64,000 bases of DNA from Streptomyces sp. ASQP_92 (lineage in GTDB: Bacteria; Actinomycetota; Actinomycetes; Streptomycetales; Streptomycetaceae), in NCBI RefSeq assembly GCF_025399895.1, contig NZ_JAODUA010000016.1:119400-183399 (forward strand). Direction: 5' to 3'. Below the pieces are notes generated by a model that was not told the DNA's origin, made no database searches, and saw nothing but the letters and a program-made list of their open reading frames with translations. Shown piece after piece: positions 34,009-42,864 of the stretch. Numbering within the stretch: position 1 is the first letter of the stretch; each line of letters starts with the position of its first letter. Both the position numbers and the translations under genes were made by a program.

Positions 34009-35967
34009 TCACCGGCGGGGGGACGCGATGGCTCGGGCGGCCAGGACTTCCTGGCGGAGGGGGGCGAGGACACCCTCCGCGTCGCCTTCGAGCCGCACCC
34101 GAACCGCCACCAGATTCTCGCTCTCCCGCAACCCCCGAGCCAACCCGCGGAGCTGCTCCGCGACATCCCGCGCCTCCCGCGCCGCAGGCCAGGCCGCCCC
34201 GTGGTTGACGCGGACCCGCGCAGCCGTCGTCGCGTCCACGATGCGTTCGACGGCGACGACCAGCGGCCACCACGCGGCGGCCCGGGGCCCGGTGGGGGGC
34301 GGTTCCGTCAGGGCCCGCTGGAATTCGCTGCGTACGGTCGACAGGTCCCGGTACAACCGGCGCCGCCGGCGGACCCGTTCGGCGCGGTCGTCCTCGGAGC
34401 CGAACGCGTACTCCACGTACTCCGCCGTCGCCGCCACCGTGTCCGCGAGCCGGGCGCCGATGCGGGTGTGCCAGCTCTCGGGCCACAGCAGATAGCCCGC
34501 GACGAGTGCGATCGCGCAGCCGATGAGGCTGTCCCACAGGCGCGGCATGACCAGCTCGAAGCCCTGGTGGTTGAGGACGTCGGAGAGGAGCAGGATCACC
34601 GGGGTGATGGCCGCGGTCTGGAAGGCGTACCCCTTCGCGGAGAAGGCGGGGATGAGCGCCGCGAGCAGCAGCAGCACCGGCACGTCCCACCAGCCGCGCG
34701 GCACCTCGGCGAGGACGGCGGCCGCGATGAGGAGGCCGCCCGCGGTGCCGACGGCCCGCGTCAAAGCGCGGGCGAAGACCGAGCCGAAGTCGGGCTTGAG
34801 GACGAAGACGATGGTCAGCGCGACCCAGTACGAGCGTTCCACCGGGACGACGGACACCAGCACCTGGGCGAGCCCGATGCACAGCGCGAGGCGCAGTCCG
34901 TAGCGCCAGGAGGCGCCGGAGAGAAGGACGTTGCGGGTCGCGCGGCGCAGCCGGATGCGCAGCGCGGCGGGCCGGCCGAGGCGGTCGTCGATGTTGGTCT
35001 GGTCGGGGTCGGGGTGGTGCACGACGGTGAAGGCGTGCCGCAGTGCGATGTCCAGGGCGCGTTCGGCCGGGGTGACGGGCGCGGGCAGCTCGGGGTCGGC
35101 GGTGGCGGTGCTGCCGGTGTCGACCGCGTCCGCCAACTGCCGTACGGCGGCCGGGATCGCGGGGTCCACGCCCCAGCCGCGCAGATGCACCGCGGGGGCC
35201 GCCTCCACGAGGGGGATCAGCGCGTTGAGCTGGGCGAGCAGGCGTACGAGCTCGCCGCTTCTGCCGTGTTCGCGGGCGCGGCGGCCCAGGATCAGGTCGT
35301 AGGTGGTGTTGAGGGAGTGCGTGAGGGCCTGGCGTCGGGTGTCGTATGCCTCGGTCGCGGCGGCCTCGATGGCGTCGGCGGCCGCGCGGTAGGTTCCGGC
35401 GACGGCGGCCCGTTCGGGTTCGGTGCGCCGCAGGGGCCAGCCGAGCAGGCTCAGGAGCAGCACGAACAGGCCGCCGAGCGCGAGCAGCAGCGGGGCCTTC
35501 CACCAGGGCCCCGGCATGGGCAGGCCGGCGCCGACGACGGCGTTCAGGAGCAGCAGCAGCCCCGCCACCGAGGCGACCGCGCCGATCGAGGAGATCATCC
35601 CGGAGACCAGCGCGACCAGGGTGAGGGCGGCCACCGCGAGCCAGCCGTGTCCGAAGACGAGGCTGCCGACGGTCACGCCGAGCGCGCCGAACAGCTGCGG
35701 CACGGCGATGTTGTAGATCCGCATGCGGTACGCGTCGGCGGTGTCGCCGATGACCCCGCTGAGCGCGCCCATGGAGGCGAGCGCGCCGTACGCGCTCTGC
35801 CCGGTCGCCAGGCCCACGGCCAGCGGTGCGGCAAGGGCGATCGCCGCGCGGGCGACGGCCGGCCAGGGGATCGGCGCGGGCGCGGGCCGCAGCCCTCCGA
35901 TGAGCCACTCCGGCGGCGCGAGCCGCCCCTGCCGCGTGCCGCCCTCAGCCCGCTTCTGATCAGCCAT
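34009..35967 (-). CDS. FUSC-family membrane transporter (aromatic-acid-exporter-like)
   Basis: A 652-aa protein with two blocks of about five to six membrane helices (residues ~30-185: IPWPAVARAAIALAAPLAVG, LLLALGGLFVLLLSLLGWPL; and ~365-500: YWVALTIVFVLKPDFGSVFA), each followed by a cytoplasmic helical region. The DFGSVFARALTRAVGT segment is the FUSC hallmark. Such proteins export aromatic carboxylic acids or similar compounds. The ATG at 35967 begins a sensible N-terminus; a TTG at 36003 is less likely. The upstream gap carries DnaA-box-like sites. Confidence 0.87.
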   Translation of the reverse strand: MADQKRAEGGTRQGRLAPPEWLIGGLRPAPAPIPWPAVARAAIALAAPLAVGLATGQSAYGALASMGALSGVIGDTADAYRMRIYNIAVPQLFGALGVTVGSLVFGHGWLAVAALTLVALVSGMISSIGAVASVAGLLLLLNAVVGAGLPMPGPWWKAPLLLALGGLFVLLLSLLGWPLRRTEPERAAVAGTYRAAADAIEAAATEAYDTRRQALTHSLNTTYDLILGRRAREHGRSGELVRLLAQLNALIPLVEAAPAVHLRGWGVDPAIPAAVRQLADAVDTGSTATADPELPAPVTPAERALDIALRHAFTVVHHPDPDQTNIDDRLGRPAALRIRLRRATRNVLLSGASWRYGLRLALCIGLAQVLVSVVPVERSYWVALTIVFVLKPDFGSVFARALTRAVGTAGGLLIAAAVLAEVPRGWWDVPVLLLLAALIPAFSAKGYAFQTAAITPVILLLSDVLNHQGFELVMPRLWDSLIGCAIALVAGYLLWPESWHTRIGARLADTVAATAEYVEYAFGSEDDRAERVRRRRRLYRDLSTVRSEFQRALTEPPPTGPRAAAWWPLVVAVERIVDATTAARVRVNHGAAWPAAREARDVAEQLRGLARGLRESENLVAVRVRLEGDAEGVLAPLRQEVLAARAIASPRR

Positions 35968-36030
35968 GAGCACACAACACCGTAAAAAGATCACTCGACG
36001 CAAACGGGACGATCAACAGAATCGTAAATG

Positions 36031-36051
36031 TTGTCCACAGCCTGTGGATAA
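36031..36051. promoter_or_regulatory. Pair of DnaA boxes in inverted orientation
   Basis: TTGTCCACA at 36031-36039 is the preferred DnaA box of Streptomyces. TGTGGATAA at 36043-36051 is the complement of the classical TTATCCACA. They are three bases apart, facing each other, in an AT-rich island, with a further TTGTGGAG at 36053. oriC is expected beside dnaA/dnaN, which are not here, so this may be a titration or regulatory site. Confidence 0.6.
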
Positions 36052-36130
36052 TTGTGGAGAATTCTTTCGGTTCTGATCGGGACGGGCGGCCGACCGCTCA
36101 CGTCCGGCAGGGTGGCCGGCGGTGTCCGCG

Positions 36131-37135
36131 TCAGCCGCCGTACAGGCCGAGCCGTACGAGCAGCGCGCGGTGGTCGGTGCCGCGCAGGGTGAGGAAGCGC
36201 GCGGAGCCCACCTTGAAGTCGTCGCTCACCAGGACGTGGTCGATCTGGGTGCGCAGCGGGGTGGTGCGGTCGGCGGGCCACGACCAGGTGCGCGCCTGGC
36301 CGGTGAGCCGGGCGCTGTCGTGCAGGGCGCCCGTGTCGAGCAGCGAGCGGAACAGGGCGTGGTCCTGGCCCGCGTTGAAGTCCCCGGCCACGATGACCGG
36401 CCCGCCGCGCGCCGAACGCGCGAACTCCCTCAGCCTGCCCGTCTCTTGACGCCATTTCGCCTCATCGCGGGGGAGCGGTGGCGAGGGGTGCGCGAGCTGG
36501 ATCCGTACGTCCCGCCCGCCGATGGTGACCACCGCGCCCGGCATGGCCATCACCGACGCGATGCGCTCGGCCGGCTCGAGCGGGAACCGGCTCAGGATCG
36601 CCGAGCCCGCCGAGCCGTCCTCCCGGACGACATCGCGGAACGGATAGACGGACGCGGGCAGCTCGGCGGCCAGCGCGTCGGCGCAGCGGAACGAGCACTC
36701 CTGGACGAACACCAGGTCCGGCTTCTCGCGCCGGACGGTGGCGATCAGATCGTCCGTCGCCCACCCGAACTCCGTGTTGGCGGTGAGGACTTGGAACTCC
36801 GCGAGGATCGCGCCGCTGGGCCGCGTCGTGGCGTCCCCGTAGGGCTGCGTGTACCAGCCGGTGACCGCGAGCACCGCGATGCCCCACACCACGCCGGTAC
36901 GCCACCGGCCGAACGCCGCGAGCGCGAGCCCCGCGCCGCCCGGCACGAGCAGCCAGGGCAGGAAGGCGAGGGCCTGCGGCACGGGCGTGACCCCGTCCGA
37001 GTCGGCGGCCCGGCACCCCACCACCGCGCTGACCCCGGCCAGCAGGAGCGCCCCGGCCAGCGAGGACACCACCCGCCAGGGGTGCCGGCGCCGTGCGGGT
37101 GCCACCACCCGGTCCGGCATGGTCGTGGTGCTCAT
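36131..37135 (-). CDS. Endonuclease/exonuclease/phosphatase (EEP) family membrane protein
   Basis: A 334-aa protein. Residues ~20-105 contain three membrane helices (SLAGALLLAGVSAVVGC; LAFLPWLLVPGGAGLALAAF; TGVVWGIAVLAVTGWY). The rest is an EEP domain with FQVLTANTEFGW, PDLVFVQE (catalytic Glu), VIVAGDFNAGQDH, and TQIDHVLVSDDF and GTDHRALLV at the end, so all catalytic motifs are present. It probably acts outside the membrane on a nucleic acid, phospholipid or phosphate ester. The start at the ATG at 37135 is preferred over an in-frame TTG at 37144. Confidence 0.85.
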   Translation of the reverse strand: MSTTTMPDRVVAPARRRHPWRVVSSLAGALLLAGVSAVVGCRAADSDGVTPVPQALAFLPWLLVPGGAGLALAAFGRWRTGVVWGIAVLAVTGWYTQPYGDATTRPSGAILAEFQVLTANTEFGWATDDLIATVRREKPDLVFVQECSFRCADALAAELPASVYPFRDVVREDGSAGSAILSRFPLEPAERIASVMAMPGAVVTIGGRDVRIQLAHPSPPLPRDEAKWRQETGRLREFARSARGGPVIVAGDFNAGQDHALFRSLLDTGALHDSARLTGQARTWSWPADRTTPLRTQIDHVLVSDDFKVGSARFLTLRGTDHRALLVRLGLYGG

Positions 37136-37280
37136 GGTGTCCAAGGCGGCCGCCTCCCGCTATCCGGTCACAGCGCTCGCATCCTCCCTCAAGGAGGGCC
37201 GCCCATCGGGCACGGTCGCTCAACCGTGTGCGCGCGCCGCGCCGCGACCGCCCGCCAACCCTCCACCGGCCCCCGCCCGT

Positions 37281-37631
37281 TCACGCCCTCCGGCGCGCCG
37301 CCACCCGGCCGGCCGGCCACGCCCCCAGGGCGAGCGCGAGGCCGAGGGCGAGGACGGCCCACGACGCCGTGCTGAGGACATCGGTGAGCGTGTCGTAGAC
37401 CGTCCCCGCCGCCGAGGGGTCGGAGTCCGGGGGAAGTCCGTCGAGCGTGCGGGACCGGCCGACGGCGACCAGCACCCGCACGGCCGCCGCGCCGACCGCG
37501 AGCCCGATCCCCACCGCGACGAGGGCGCGACGGCGGCGTACCGCGACGAGCGGGACCAGGGCGGCCGCCACAACGATCGGAGCCGTCGACCAGAAGCTGG
37601 GCACCCGTCCACGACATCCCGGGTTGCCCAT
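37281..37631 (-). pseudogene. Probable C-terminal remnant of a membrane protein
   Basis: The frame encodes ~116 residues with two to three membrane helices (STAPIVVAAALVPLVAV; LVAVGIGLAVGAAAVRVLVA; STASWAVLALGLALALGAW) around a SDPSAAGTVYDTLTD loop. That combination resembles the C-terminal end of a larger Streptomyces membrane protein whose N-terminal extracellular part is missing here. No ribosome site precedes the possible ATG at 37631, and the next gene starts divergently 68 bases away. A short intact gene is the alternative. Confidence 0.45.
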
Positions 37632-37699
37632 CGGCGCGCGCGGGTGTGGGCTGGATGGGGGACGCGCCCGTGCCCCGGGCAAGCGGAAGGAGTGCCGCC

Positions 37700-38098
37700 A
37701 TGGCCACACACGCTTCGGTACCCGTCACGAGCCGCCGGGCGGCTCCACACCGTCTGAGCAGGGCCGTCCTCGCGACCCCCGTGGTCCTGGGCGTGGTGTA
37801 CGGCCTCTACGCCGCTCAGATCCAGCGCGGCGGCGGCGTGCTCACGGGCGGCCAGATCGTCCTCGGCGTCGTGTCGGGCGTGGCCGTGATGGTCCTGGGC
37901 CTCTGTCTCCTGCGCTTCCAGTCCGCGCTGCCCCGCGAGCTCCGCGCGGCCGCGTACGGCACGCTCTTCGGCGGCGCGATGGGTTTCCTGTACAGCCTGG
38001 CCGACCACAGTGTGCTGCGGTCGTCGGGGATCGGGGCGGTGTTCGGCGGCGGGATGTTCCTGGTGGCGTTCTACGTGTTCTACACGCACGAGGACTGA
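37700..38098 (+). CDS. Small integral membrane protein (132 aa)
   Basis: The ATG at 37700 is preceded by GGAAGGAG at ideal spacing. The product has four predicted membrane helices (LATPVVLGVVYGLYAAQI; GGQIVLGVVSGVAVMVLGLC; AAYGTLFGGAMGFLYSLAD; IGAVFGGGMFLVAFYVFY) after a short basic N-terminus. No family is recognised. It sits just upstream of the trpS leader region but ends before it. Confidence 0.75.
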   Translation: MATHASVPVTSRRAAPHRLSRAVLATPVVLGVVYGLYAAQIQRGGGVLTGGQIVLGVVSGVAVMVLGLCLLRFQSALPRELRAAAYGTLFGGAMGFLYSLADHSVLRSSGIGAVFGGGMFLVAFYVFYTHED

Positions 38099-38168
38099 CG
38101 GCGGCGGCTCGGCCCGCGCGTCCTCGAAACCCTGGGCCCCGGCCGCCTCCCCGGGCTACAGTGAACCC

Positions 38169-38222
38169 ATGTCGTCCGCATCGCAGCACCGCACTCCGCT
38201 CTGCTGGTGGCGCTCCTCCTAG
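38169..38222 (+). CDS. trp leader peptide (17 aa) of the trpS attenuator
   Basis: An ATG at 38169 starts a 17-residue peptide, MSSASQHRTPLCWWRSS, ending in TAG. Two tandem Trp codons lie at 38205-38210, 50 bases before the terminator stem. Ribosome stalling at these codons when Trp-tRNA is low would favour an antiterminator (CGGCC at 38226-38230 pairing with GGCCG at 38259-38263). This is the standard ribosome-mediated attenuation design, reported for the auxiliary indolmycin-resistant TrpRS gene of S. coelicolor. Confidence 0.88.
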   Translation: MSSASQHRTPLCWWRSS

Positions 38223-38257
38223 GAGCGGCCACGACATCCACGCGCGACATCGCCGAC

Positions 38258-38287
38258 GGGCCGTTCGAACCATGGACGGCCCTTTTT
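38258..38287 (+). terminator. Attenuator terminator before trpS
   Basis: GGGCCGT at 38258-38264 pairs with ACGGCCC at 38276-38282, followed by five T residues. It is a true intrinsic terminator, rare in this genome. The left arm overlaps the antiterminator pairing. Confidence 0.85.
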
Positions 38288-38379
38288 GTTTGCCCCTCGC
38301 CCTCGCCGGGTCCCGCAGGGGGCGCGCCGTCCAGGCCCGTTCCACCCCTGCCCCCGCCACGGCCCACGAGGAGCCCACG

Positions 38380-39420
38380 ATGACCACCCTGACCACGCCC
38401 GCCGCCACCACGCCCACCATGCCCACCGGCCCGGAGGCACGGGTCACCGACCGCGTCCTGACCGGCGACCGCCCCACGGGCCCCCTGCACCTGGGCCACT
38501 ACTTCGGCACGCTCCGCAACCGGGTCCGGCTCCAGAACGAGGGCGTGGACCTCTTCCTGGTGATCCCGGACTACCAGGTGCTGACCGACCGGGACGTGGC
38601 GGATCGCCTGGCGGACCATGTGGAGGGCCTGGTCCTGGACTACCTGGGCGCGGGCGTCGACCCGTCCCGCGCGACGGTGTTCACGCACAGCGCCGTCCCG
38701 GCCCTCAACCAGCTTCTCCTGCCGTTCCTGAGTCTGGTGTCGGTCGCGGAGCTCGGCCGCAACCCCACGGTGAAGGACGAGATCGCGCACTCGCGCCAGT
38801 CCGCCGTCTCCGGTCTGATGTACACCTACCCCGCCCACCAGGCCGCCGACATCCTGTTCTGCAAGGCGACCCTTGTGCCGGTCGGCAAGGACCAGGAGCC
38901 GCACCTGGAGCTGACCCGCACGATCGCGCGCCGTTTCAACGAGCGCTACGGCCCGGTCTTCCCCGAGCCGCGCACCCTGCTCTCCGAGGCCCCGCTGCTG
39001 CTCGGCACCGACGGCACCAAGATGAGCAAGAGCCGCAACAACTCCCTTGCCCTGAAAGCGAGTTCGGACGACACGGCACGACTGATCCGGGGCGCGAAGA
39101 CGGATGCGGCCCGGCTGATCTCCTACGACCCCGAGCACCGCCCCGAGGTGAGCAACCTCGTCCTGCTCACCGCCCTGTGCGAGGGCAGGGACCCGCACGA
39201 GGTGGCCGCCGAGATCGGCGACGGCGGCGCGTCCGCGCTGAAGGCCGCCGCCACCGAGGCCGTCAACACCTACTTCGCCCCGCTGCGTGCGAGGCGCGCC
39301 GAATACGCCCAGGACATGGGCTATGTAAGGGAGTTGCTCCGCGCGGGCAACGCGAAGGCCAACGAGGTCGCCGAGACGACGCTGGCCGAGGTGAGGGAGG
39401 CGATGGGCATGTTCCGCTAG
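38380..39420 (+). CDS. trpS: Tryptophanyl-tRNA synthetase, attenuator-controlled auxiliary type
   Basis: A 346-aa class I enzyme that charges tRNA-Trp. It has GDRPTGPLHLGHYFGTLRNR with HLGH at 37-40 and GTDGTKMSKSRNN with KMSKS at 214-218. The N-terminal ~23 residues are a Thr/Pro-rich extension. The ATG at 38380 has AGGAG 7 bases upstream. The 210-bp leader holds a WW leader peptide and intrinsic terminator. Streptomyces species often keep a second TrpRS induced by Trp-tRNA shortage and by indolmycin. This looks like that copy, though resistance cannot be read from the sequence alone. Confidence 0.95.
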   Translation: MTTLTTPAATTPTMPTGPEARVTDRVLTGDRPTGPLHLGHYFGTLRNRVRLQNEGVDLFLVIPDYQVLTDRDVADRLADHVEGLVLDYLGAGVDPSRATVFTHSAVPALNQLLLPFLSLVSVAELGRNPTVKDEIAHSRQSAVSGLMYTYPAHQAADILFCKATLVPVGKDQEPHLELTRTIARRFNERYGPVFPEPRTLLSEAPLLLGTDGTKMSKSRNNSLALKASSDDTARLIRGAKTDAARLISYDPEHRPEVSNLVLLTALCEGRDPHEVAAEIGDGGASALKAAATEAVNTYFAPLRARRAEYAQDMGYVRELLRAGNAKANEVAETTLAEVREAMGMFR

Positions 39421-39558
39421 GCCCGCCCACTGCCCTGCCCCACTGCCCTGCCCCCTCGCCCCACCCCCTCACCCCGCCCCGTCCGCCGTCGCGCCTTCCT
39501 AGACTGGGCCGTTCCCGGACCGGGTGCGACGGACCCGGTCCCGACGGACGGGGCGGCG

Positions 39559-40233
39559 ATGGCTGGGCAGGGCGGGCGGGGTGTGCGGGACGGGTGGGGG
39601 TGGTGGCTGGTGGTGCCGGTCGCCGCGGTGATGGTGTCCGGATGTACGGGCGGGTCGGGGGCGGCGCCGGGGAGCGCGGCCGGGAAGCCGTCGGCCTCCG
39701 CGTCCGCCGGGGGCTCGCCCAGCCCCTCGGCGTCGGCGTCGAGCGGCGCCTACGATCCCGCCGCCTACGCGCCCCAGGTGCGGACGTACGCCAAGAAGGC
39801 GGGCATCAGCCCTCAACTGCTCATGGCCGTGCTCTACAACGAGGACTACAAGCCGCACGACCCCGCCTTCGAGCGGAGCTGGCAGAAGTACAAGCCGGAC
39901 GCGGCGTTCGGCATCGCCAATATGCACCGGGCCGCCTTCGACCAGACCAAGCGAGGCCGCCCCTTCGCCTCGCGCACGTGGGAGGAGCTGCCCGACGACC
40001 GCGCGCTCGCCGTGGAGGCGGCGGCCTGGTATCTGCACGACATGTCCGCGCAGCTCCCCGCGCACTGGGCCGGCGGCTACTCCCGTGACGAGCTCATGGC
40101 GCTCGGTTACAACGCGGGTGGCGGCAACATGGCGGCTTTCGCGCGCGGCGCGAAGCCCGGCAGTCAGGCCTCGGACTATCTGACCCGGCTGCGGGACAAC
40201 TGGAAGAAGGCCGGGGCCGCCGTCGCGGGATGA
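39559..40233 (+). CDS. Lipoprotein, lytic transglycosylase-like
   Basis: A 224-aa precursor. The N-terminal signal ends at a lipobox VSGC (cysteine near 29). A Ser/Ala/Pro-rich linker follows to residue ~62. The folded domain (~65-220) has VRTYAKKAGISPQLLMAVLY followed by NEDYKPHDPA, AAFGIANMHRAAFD, and GYNAGGGNMAAFARG, the order of motifs in soluble-lytic-transglycosylase/goose-lysozyme folds, with a candidate catalytic Glu in the NED. It is probably a wall-remodelling enzyme anchored outside the membrane. Confidence 0.8.
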   Translation: MAGQGGRGVRDGWGWWLVVPVAAVMVSGCTGGSGAAPGSAAGKPSASASAGGSPSPSASASSGAYDPAAYAPQVRTYAKKAGISPQLLMAVLYNEDYKPHDPAFERSWQKYKPDAAFGIANMHRAAFDQTKRGRPFASRTWEELPDDRALAVEAAAWYLHDMSAQLPAHWAGGYSRDELMALGYNAGGGNMAAFARGAKPGSQASDYLTRLRDNWKKAGAAVAG

Positions 40234-40336
40234 CCCCAGGAGGCCCATCCCTCACTCGCGTGGCGGAACCGCTGTGCCTCACTTAGCGTGAGGAAGGGGC
40301 GATCACCAACGGGAGATCACCGAGGGAGACCGGCAC

Positions 40337-41962
40337 ATGGGCCGTCACACCAAGGACTCTGTCGAGGTCGGACGCGCCGAGCGGACAGCCGCCGCGTCCG
40401 ACGCGCTTTCCGTCGAGGGGCACTCCCCACCTTCGGGCGCGCACCCGGCCGCCCCGCCACCCCCTGCCGCGTACACCGGCGAGGGCGGGCCGCCGCCCCA
40501 GGCGCCGCACACCGGGGCCCGGCACGAGCACCGCTGGCTGGTGCTCGGGGTGATCGCGCTGGCCCAGCTCATGGTCGTCCTGGACGCGACCATCGTGAAC
40601 ATCGCGCTGCCCTCCGCCCAGCAGGATCTCGGGTTCTCCGACGGCAACCGCCAGTGGATCGTCACCGCGTACGCGCTCGCCTTCGGCTCGCTGCTGCTGC
40701 TCGGCGGCCGGATCGCCGACCTCGTCGGACGCAAAGTCGTCTTCCTCATCGGCCTCGTCGGCTTCGCCGTCGCCTCCGCGATCGGCGGCGCCGCCCCCAA
40801 CTTCGAGGTGCTCGTCACCGCCCGCGCCCTCCAGGGCGTCTTCGGCGCGCTGCTCGCCCCGGCCGCGCTCTCGCTCCTGACGACGACCTTCACCGACCCC
40901 AAGGAACGCGCCAAGGCGTTCGGCATCTACGGTGCGGTCGCCGGTACGGGCGGCGCGGTGGGACTGCTGCTCGGCGGCATCCTCACCGAGTATCTGGACT
41001 GGCGCTGGTGCCTGTACGTCAACCTCCTCTTCGCCGCGCTCGCCTTCCTCGGCGCGCTGCGCCTGCTGCACCCCGGAGCCCCCAGCGACCGGCCCAAGCT
41101 CGACATCCCCGGCACGGTCCTGGTGTCCGCCGGACTGTTCTGCATCGTGTACGGGTTCTCCAACGCCGAGACCCACGCCTGGAGTTCGGCCCAGACCTGG
41201 GGATTCCTGGCGGTCGGCGGCGTCCTGCTGATCGCGTTCGCCTGGTGGCAGACGCGGGCCAAGCACCCGCTGCTGCCGCTGCGCGTCGTCCTGGACCGGG
41301 ACCGGGGCGCGTCCTACCTCGCCATGTTCATCTCCGGCGCGGGCATGTTCGGCGTGTTCCTGTTCCTGACCTACTACCTCCAGCAGATCCTGCGCTACTC
41401 CCCGGTCAGCACCGGCCTCGCCTTCCTGCCCATGGTGTTCGCGATGATCGTGAGTTCCGTGGTCGCGCAGAACAAGCTGGTCCCCCGGTTCGGCGCGAAG
41501 CCGATCGTGCCGCTCGGCATGGGACTCGGCGCGGCCGGGCTCGCCTGGATGACCGCCCTCGACGCGACCAGCAGCTACGCCGCCCATGTGCTGCCCCCGC
41601 TGCTCGTGATGGGCGTCGGCATGGGCCTGATCTTCGCCCCCGCGATGAGCATGGCCACGGCGGGCGTCGCCGCGCACGACGCGGGTGTCGCCTCCGCGAT
41701 GGTCAACACCAGCCAGCAGGTGGGCGGTTCGATCGGTACGGCCCTGCTCAACACGCTCGCCACCAGCGCCGCCACCAGCTATCTGGTGGGCCGCCAACCC
41801 ACCCCCGGCGCCAGGGTCCAGGCCCAGCTCCAGAGTTACTCCACCGCGTACTGGTGGTCGGCCGCCTTCTTCGCGCTCGGCCTGGTCGTGTCGGTGATCC
41901 TGTACCGCAAGGGCCCGCCGAGGCAGGCGGTCGGCCCCACGGAGGGCCCCGTCCACATGTGA
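40337..41962 (+). CDS. DHA2-family MFS drug/metabolite exporter
   Basis: A 541-aa protein. After a ~65-residue soluble N-terminus there are 14 predicted helices, starting LVLGVIALAQLMVVLDATIV, with the motif-A-like GGRIADLVGRK and PSAQQDLGFS loops typical of DHA2 (EmrB/QacA-like) transporters. It exports small molecules using the proton gradient; substrate cannot be inferred. A good ribosome site (GGGAGA) precedes the ATG. Confidence 0.92.
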   Translation: MGRHTKDSVEVGRAERTAAASDALSVEGHSPPSGAHPAAPPPPAAYTGEGGPPPQAPHTGARHEHRWLVLGVIALAQLMVVLDATIVNIALPSAQQDLGFSDGNRQWIVTAYALAFGSLLLLGGRIADLVGRKVVFLIGLVGFAVASAIGGAAPNFEVLVTARALQGVFGALLAPAALSLLTTTFTDPKERAKAFGIYGAVAGTGGAVGLLLGGILTEYLDWRWCLYVNLLFAALAFLGALRLLHPGAPSDRPKLDIPGTVLVSAGLFCIVYGFSNAETHAWSSAQTWGFLAVGGVLLIAFAWWQTRAKHPLLPLRVVLDRDRGASYLAMFISGAGMFGVFLFLTYYLQQILRYSPVSTGLAFLPMVFAMIVSSVVAQNKLVPRFGAKPIVPLGMGLGAAGLAWMTALDATSSYAAHVLPPLLVMGVGMGLIFAPAMSMATAGVAAHDAGVASAMVNTSQQVGGSIGTALLNTLATSAATSYLVGRQPTPGARVQAQLQSYSTAYWWSAAFFALGLVVSVILYRKGPPRQAVGPTEGPVHM

Positions 41963-42122
41963 ACCCGGCACCGGCGCACGGCGAGCGACGGCAGGGTGGC
42001 GATGACATTTGTCCTGCGGCAGTCAGGACGCTTCACTCTGCCGCCGCCCCCGCCCCTCACGGGAGGATCAGTGATGTCGGCAAGGGCCGGCGGGTCACTG
42101 GGAACAAGGTGAGGGGAACGCC

Positions 42123-42593
42123 ATGAGCGCCACGGTCGCGATGGAGATGCCGGTTCAGGTTCTTGAGGGTTCGGACAAGACCACCAACACCCCGGCCGAG
42201 GCGCCCCTGTTGGGCCTGCCCAACTGGTACTTCCCGCTCGTCGGCCTCTTCTCCGGCCTCTTCGACATCGCCCGCGCCTACCCGGTCCTGTACGCGCTGA
42301 TCCCGGTCGTCGCCATCGTCCAGATCGTGCTCGCCTTCACCATCCTGCGGCCCCGCATCCGCGCGATGAAGGCCCTGTGGAAGAACAAGCGCACCCGCTT
42401 CCTGGCCATCGGCCTCGTCGCCGTCCGCTTCGTCGTCCGCTACGGCCTCGGCATCGCCGGCCTCGCCCTGGGAGCGGCCACCGGGCAGATCACCCTCGGC
42501 ATCGTCATGGCCGTCATCGGTACCGCGATGGCCTGGGGCGACCAGTGGCTCATCCTGCGCACCCTCCGCCACGCCCAGGCCACGACCGTCTGA
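42123..42593 (+). CDS. Small membrane protein (156 aa)
   Basis: GGTGAGGGGAACGCC precedes the ATG. The protein has a soluble N-terminal ~35 residues and about four helices (WYFPLVGLFSGLFDIARAY; LIPVVAIVQIVLAFTIL; FLAIGLVAVRFVVRYGLG; IVMAVIGTAMAWGDQW). There is no recognised family; the sequence is not repetitive and codon use is normal. A function is unknown. Confidence 0.7.
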   Translation: MSATVAMEMPVQVLEGSDKTTNTPAEAPLLGLPNWYFPLVGLFSGLFDIARAYPVLYALIPVVAIVQIVLAFTILRPRIRAMKALWKNKRTRFLAIGLVAVRFVVRYGLGIAGLALGAATGQITLGIVMAVIGTAMAWGDQWLILRTLRHAQATTV

Positions 42594-42603
42594 CCCCGCC
42601 GAA

Positions 42604-42840
42604 CTACTCCTTCGGCGCCAGGATGCCCCGGTTCTCCAGGAACATCAGGACGTGCCCGCACTCCCGGCAGGCCAGGGCCAGCACATAGCTCTTGCTCGCG
42701 AACATCTTGTCCGGGCGGTAGAACTTCACCGTGAAGTGAGCAGTCGGGGCATTGGTCGTGTGCAACTCGACGGACTCAAGTGCCCCTTCACACAAGGGAC
42801 ATGACTCCGGAACCACCGGTGGAAGCTGCGGGATCGCCAT
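42604..42840 (-). CDS. Small zinc-ribbon protein (78 aa)
   Basis: The product has CPLCEGALESVELHTTNAPT near the N-terminus and ALACRECGHVLMFLENRG near the C-terminus, giving a four-cysteine zinc ribbon. Many Streptomyces encode such small stand-alone ribbons, function unknown. The gene is convergent with the membrane protein gene (11 bases apart). Confidence 0.75.
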   Translation of the reverse strand: MAIPQLPPVVPESCPLCEGALESVELHTTNAPTAHFTVKFYRPDKMFASKSYVLALACRECGHVLMFLENRGILAPKE

Positions 42841-42864
42841 GGCCGGATCCTACGTACGGACCCT

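Noticed and set aside
36004..36130. Chromosomal origin of replication
   Set aside because: Only two or three DnaA boxes are present and no dnaA, dnaN or gyr genes are nearby, whereas Streptomyces oriC has many boxes between dnaA and dnaN.
37447..38379. N-terminal extension of trpS
   Set aside because: It would cross a membrane protein gene and the attenuator. The ATG at 38380 has AGGAG in place.
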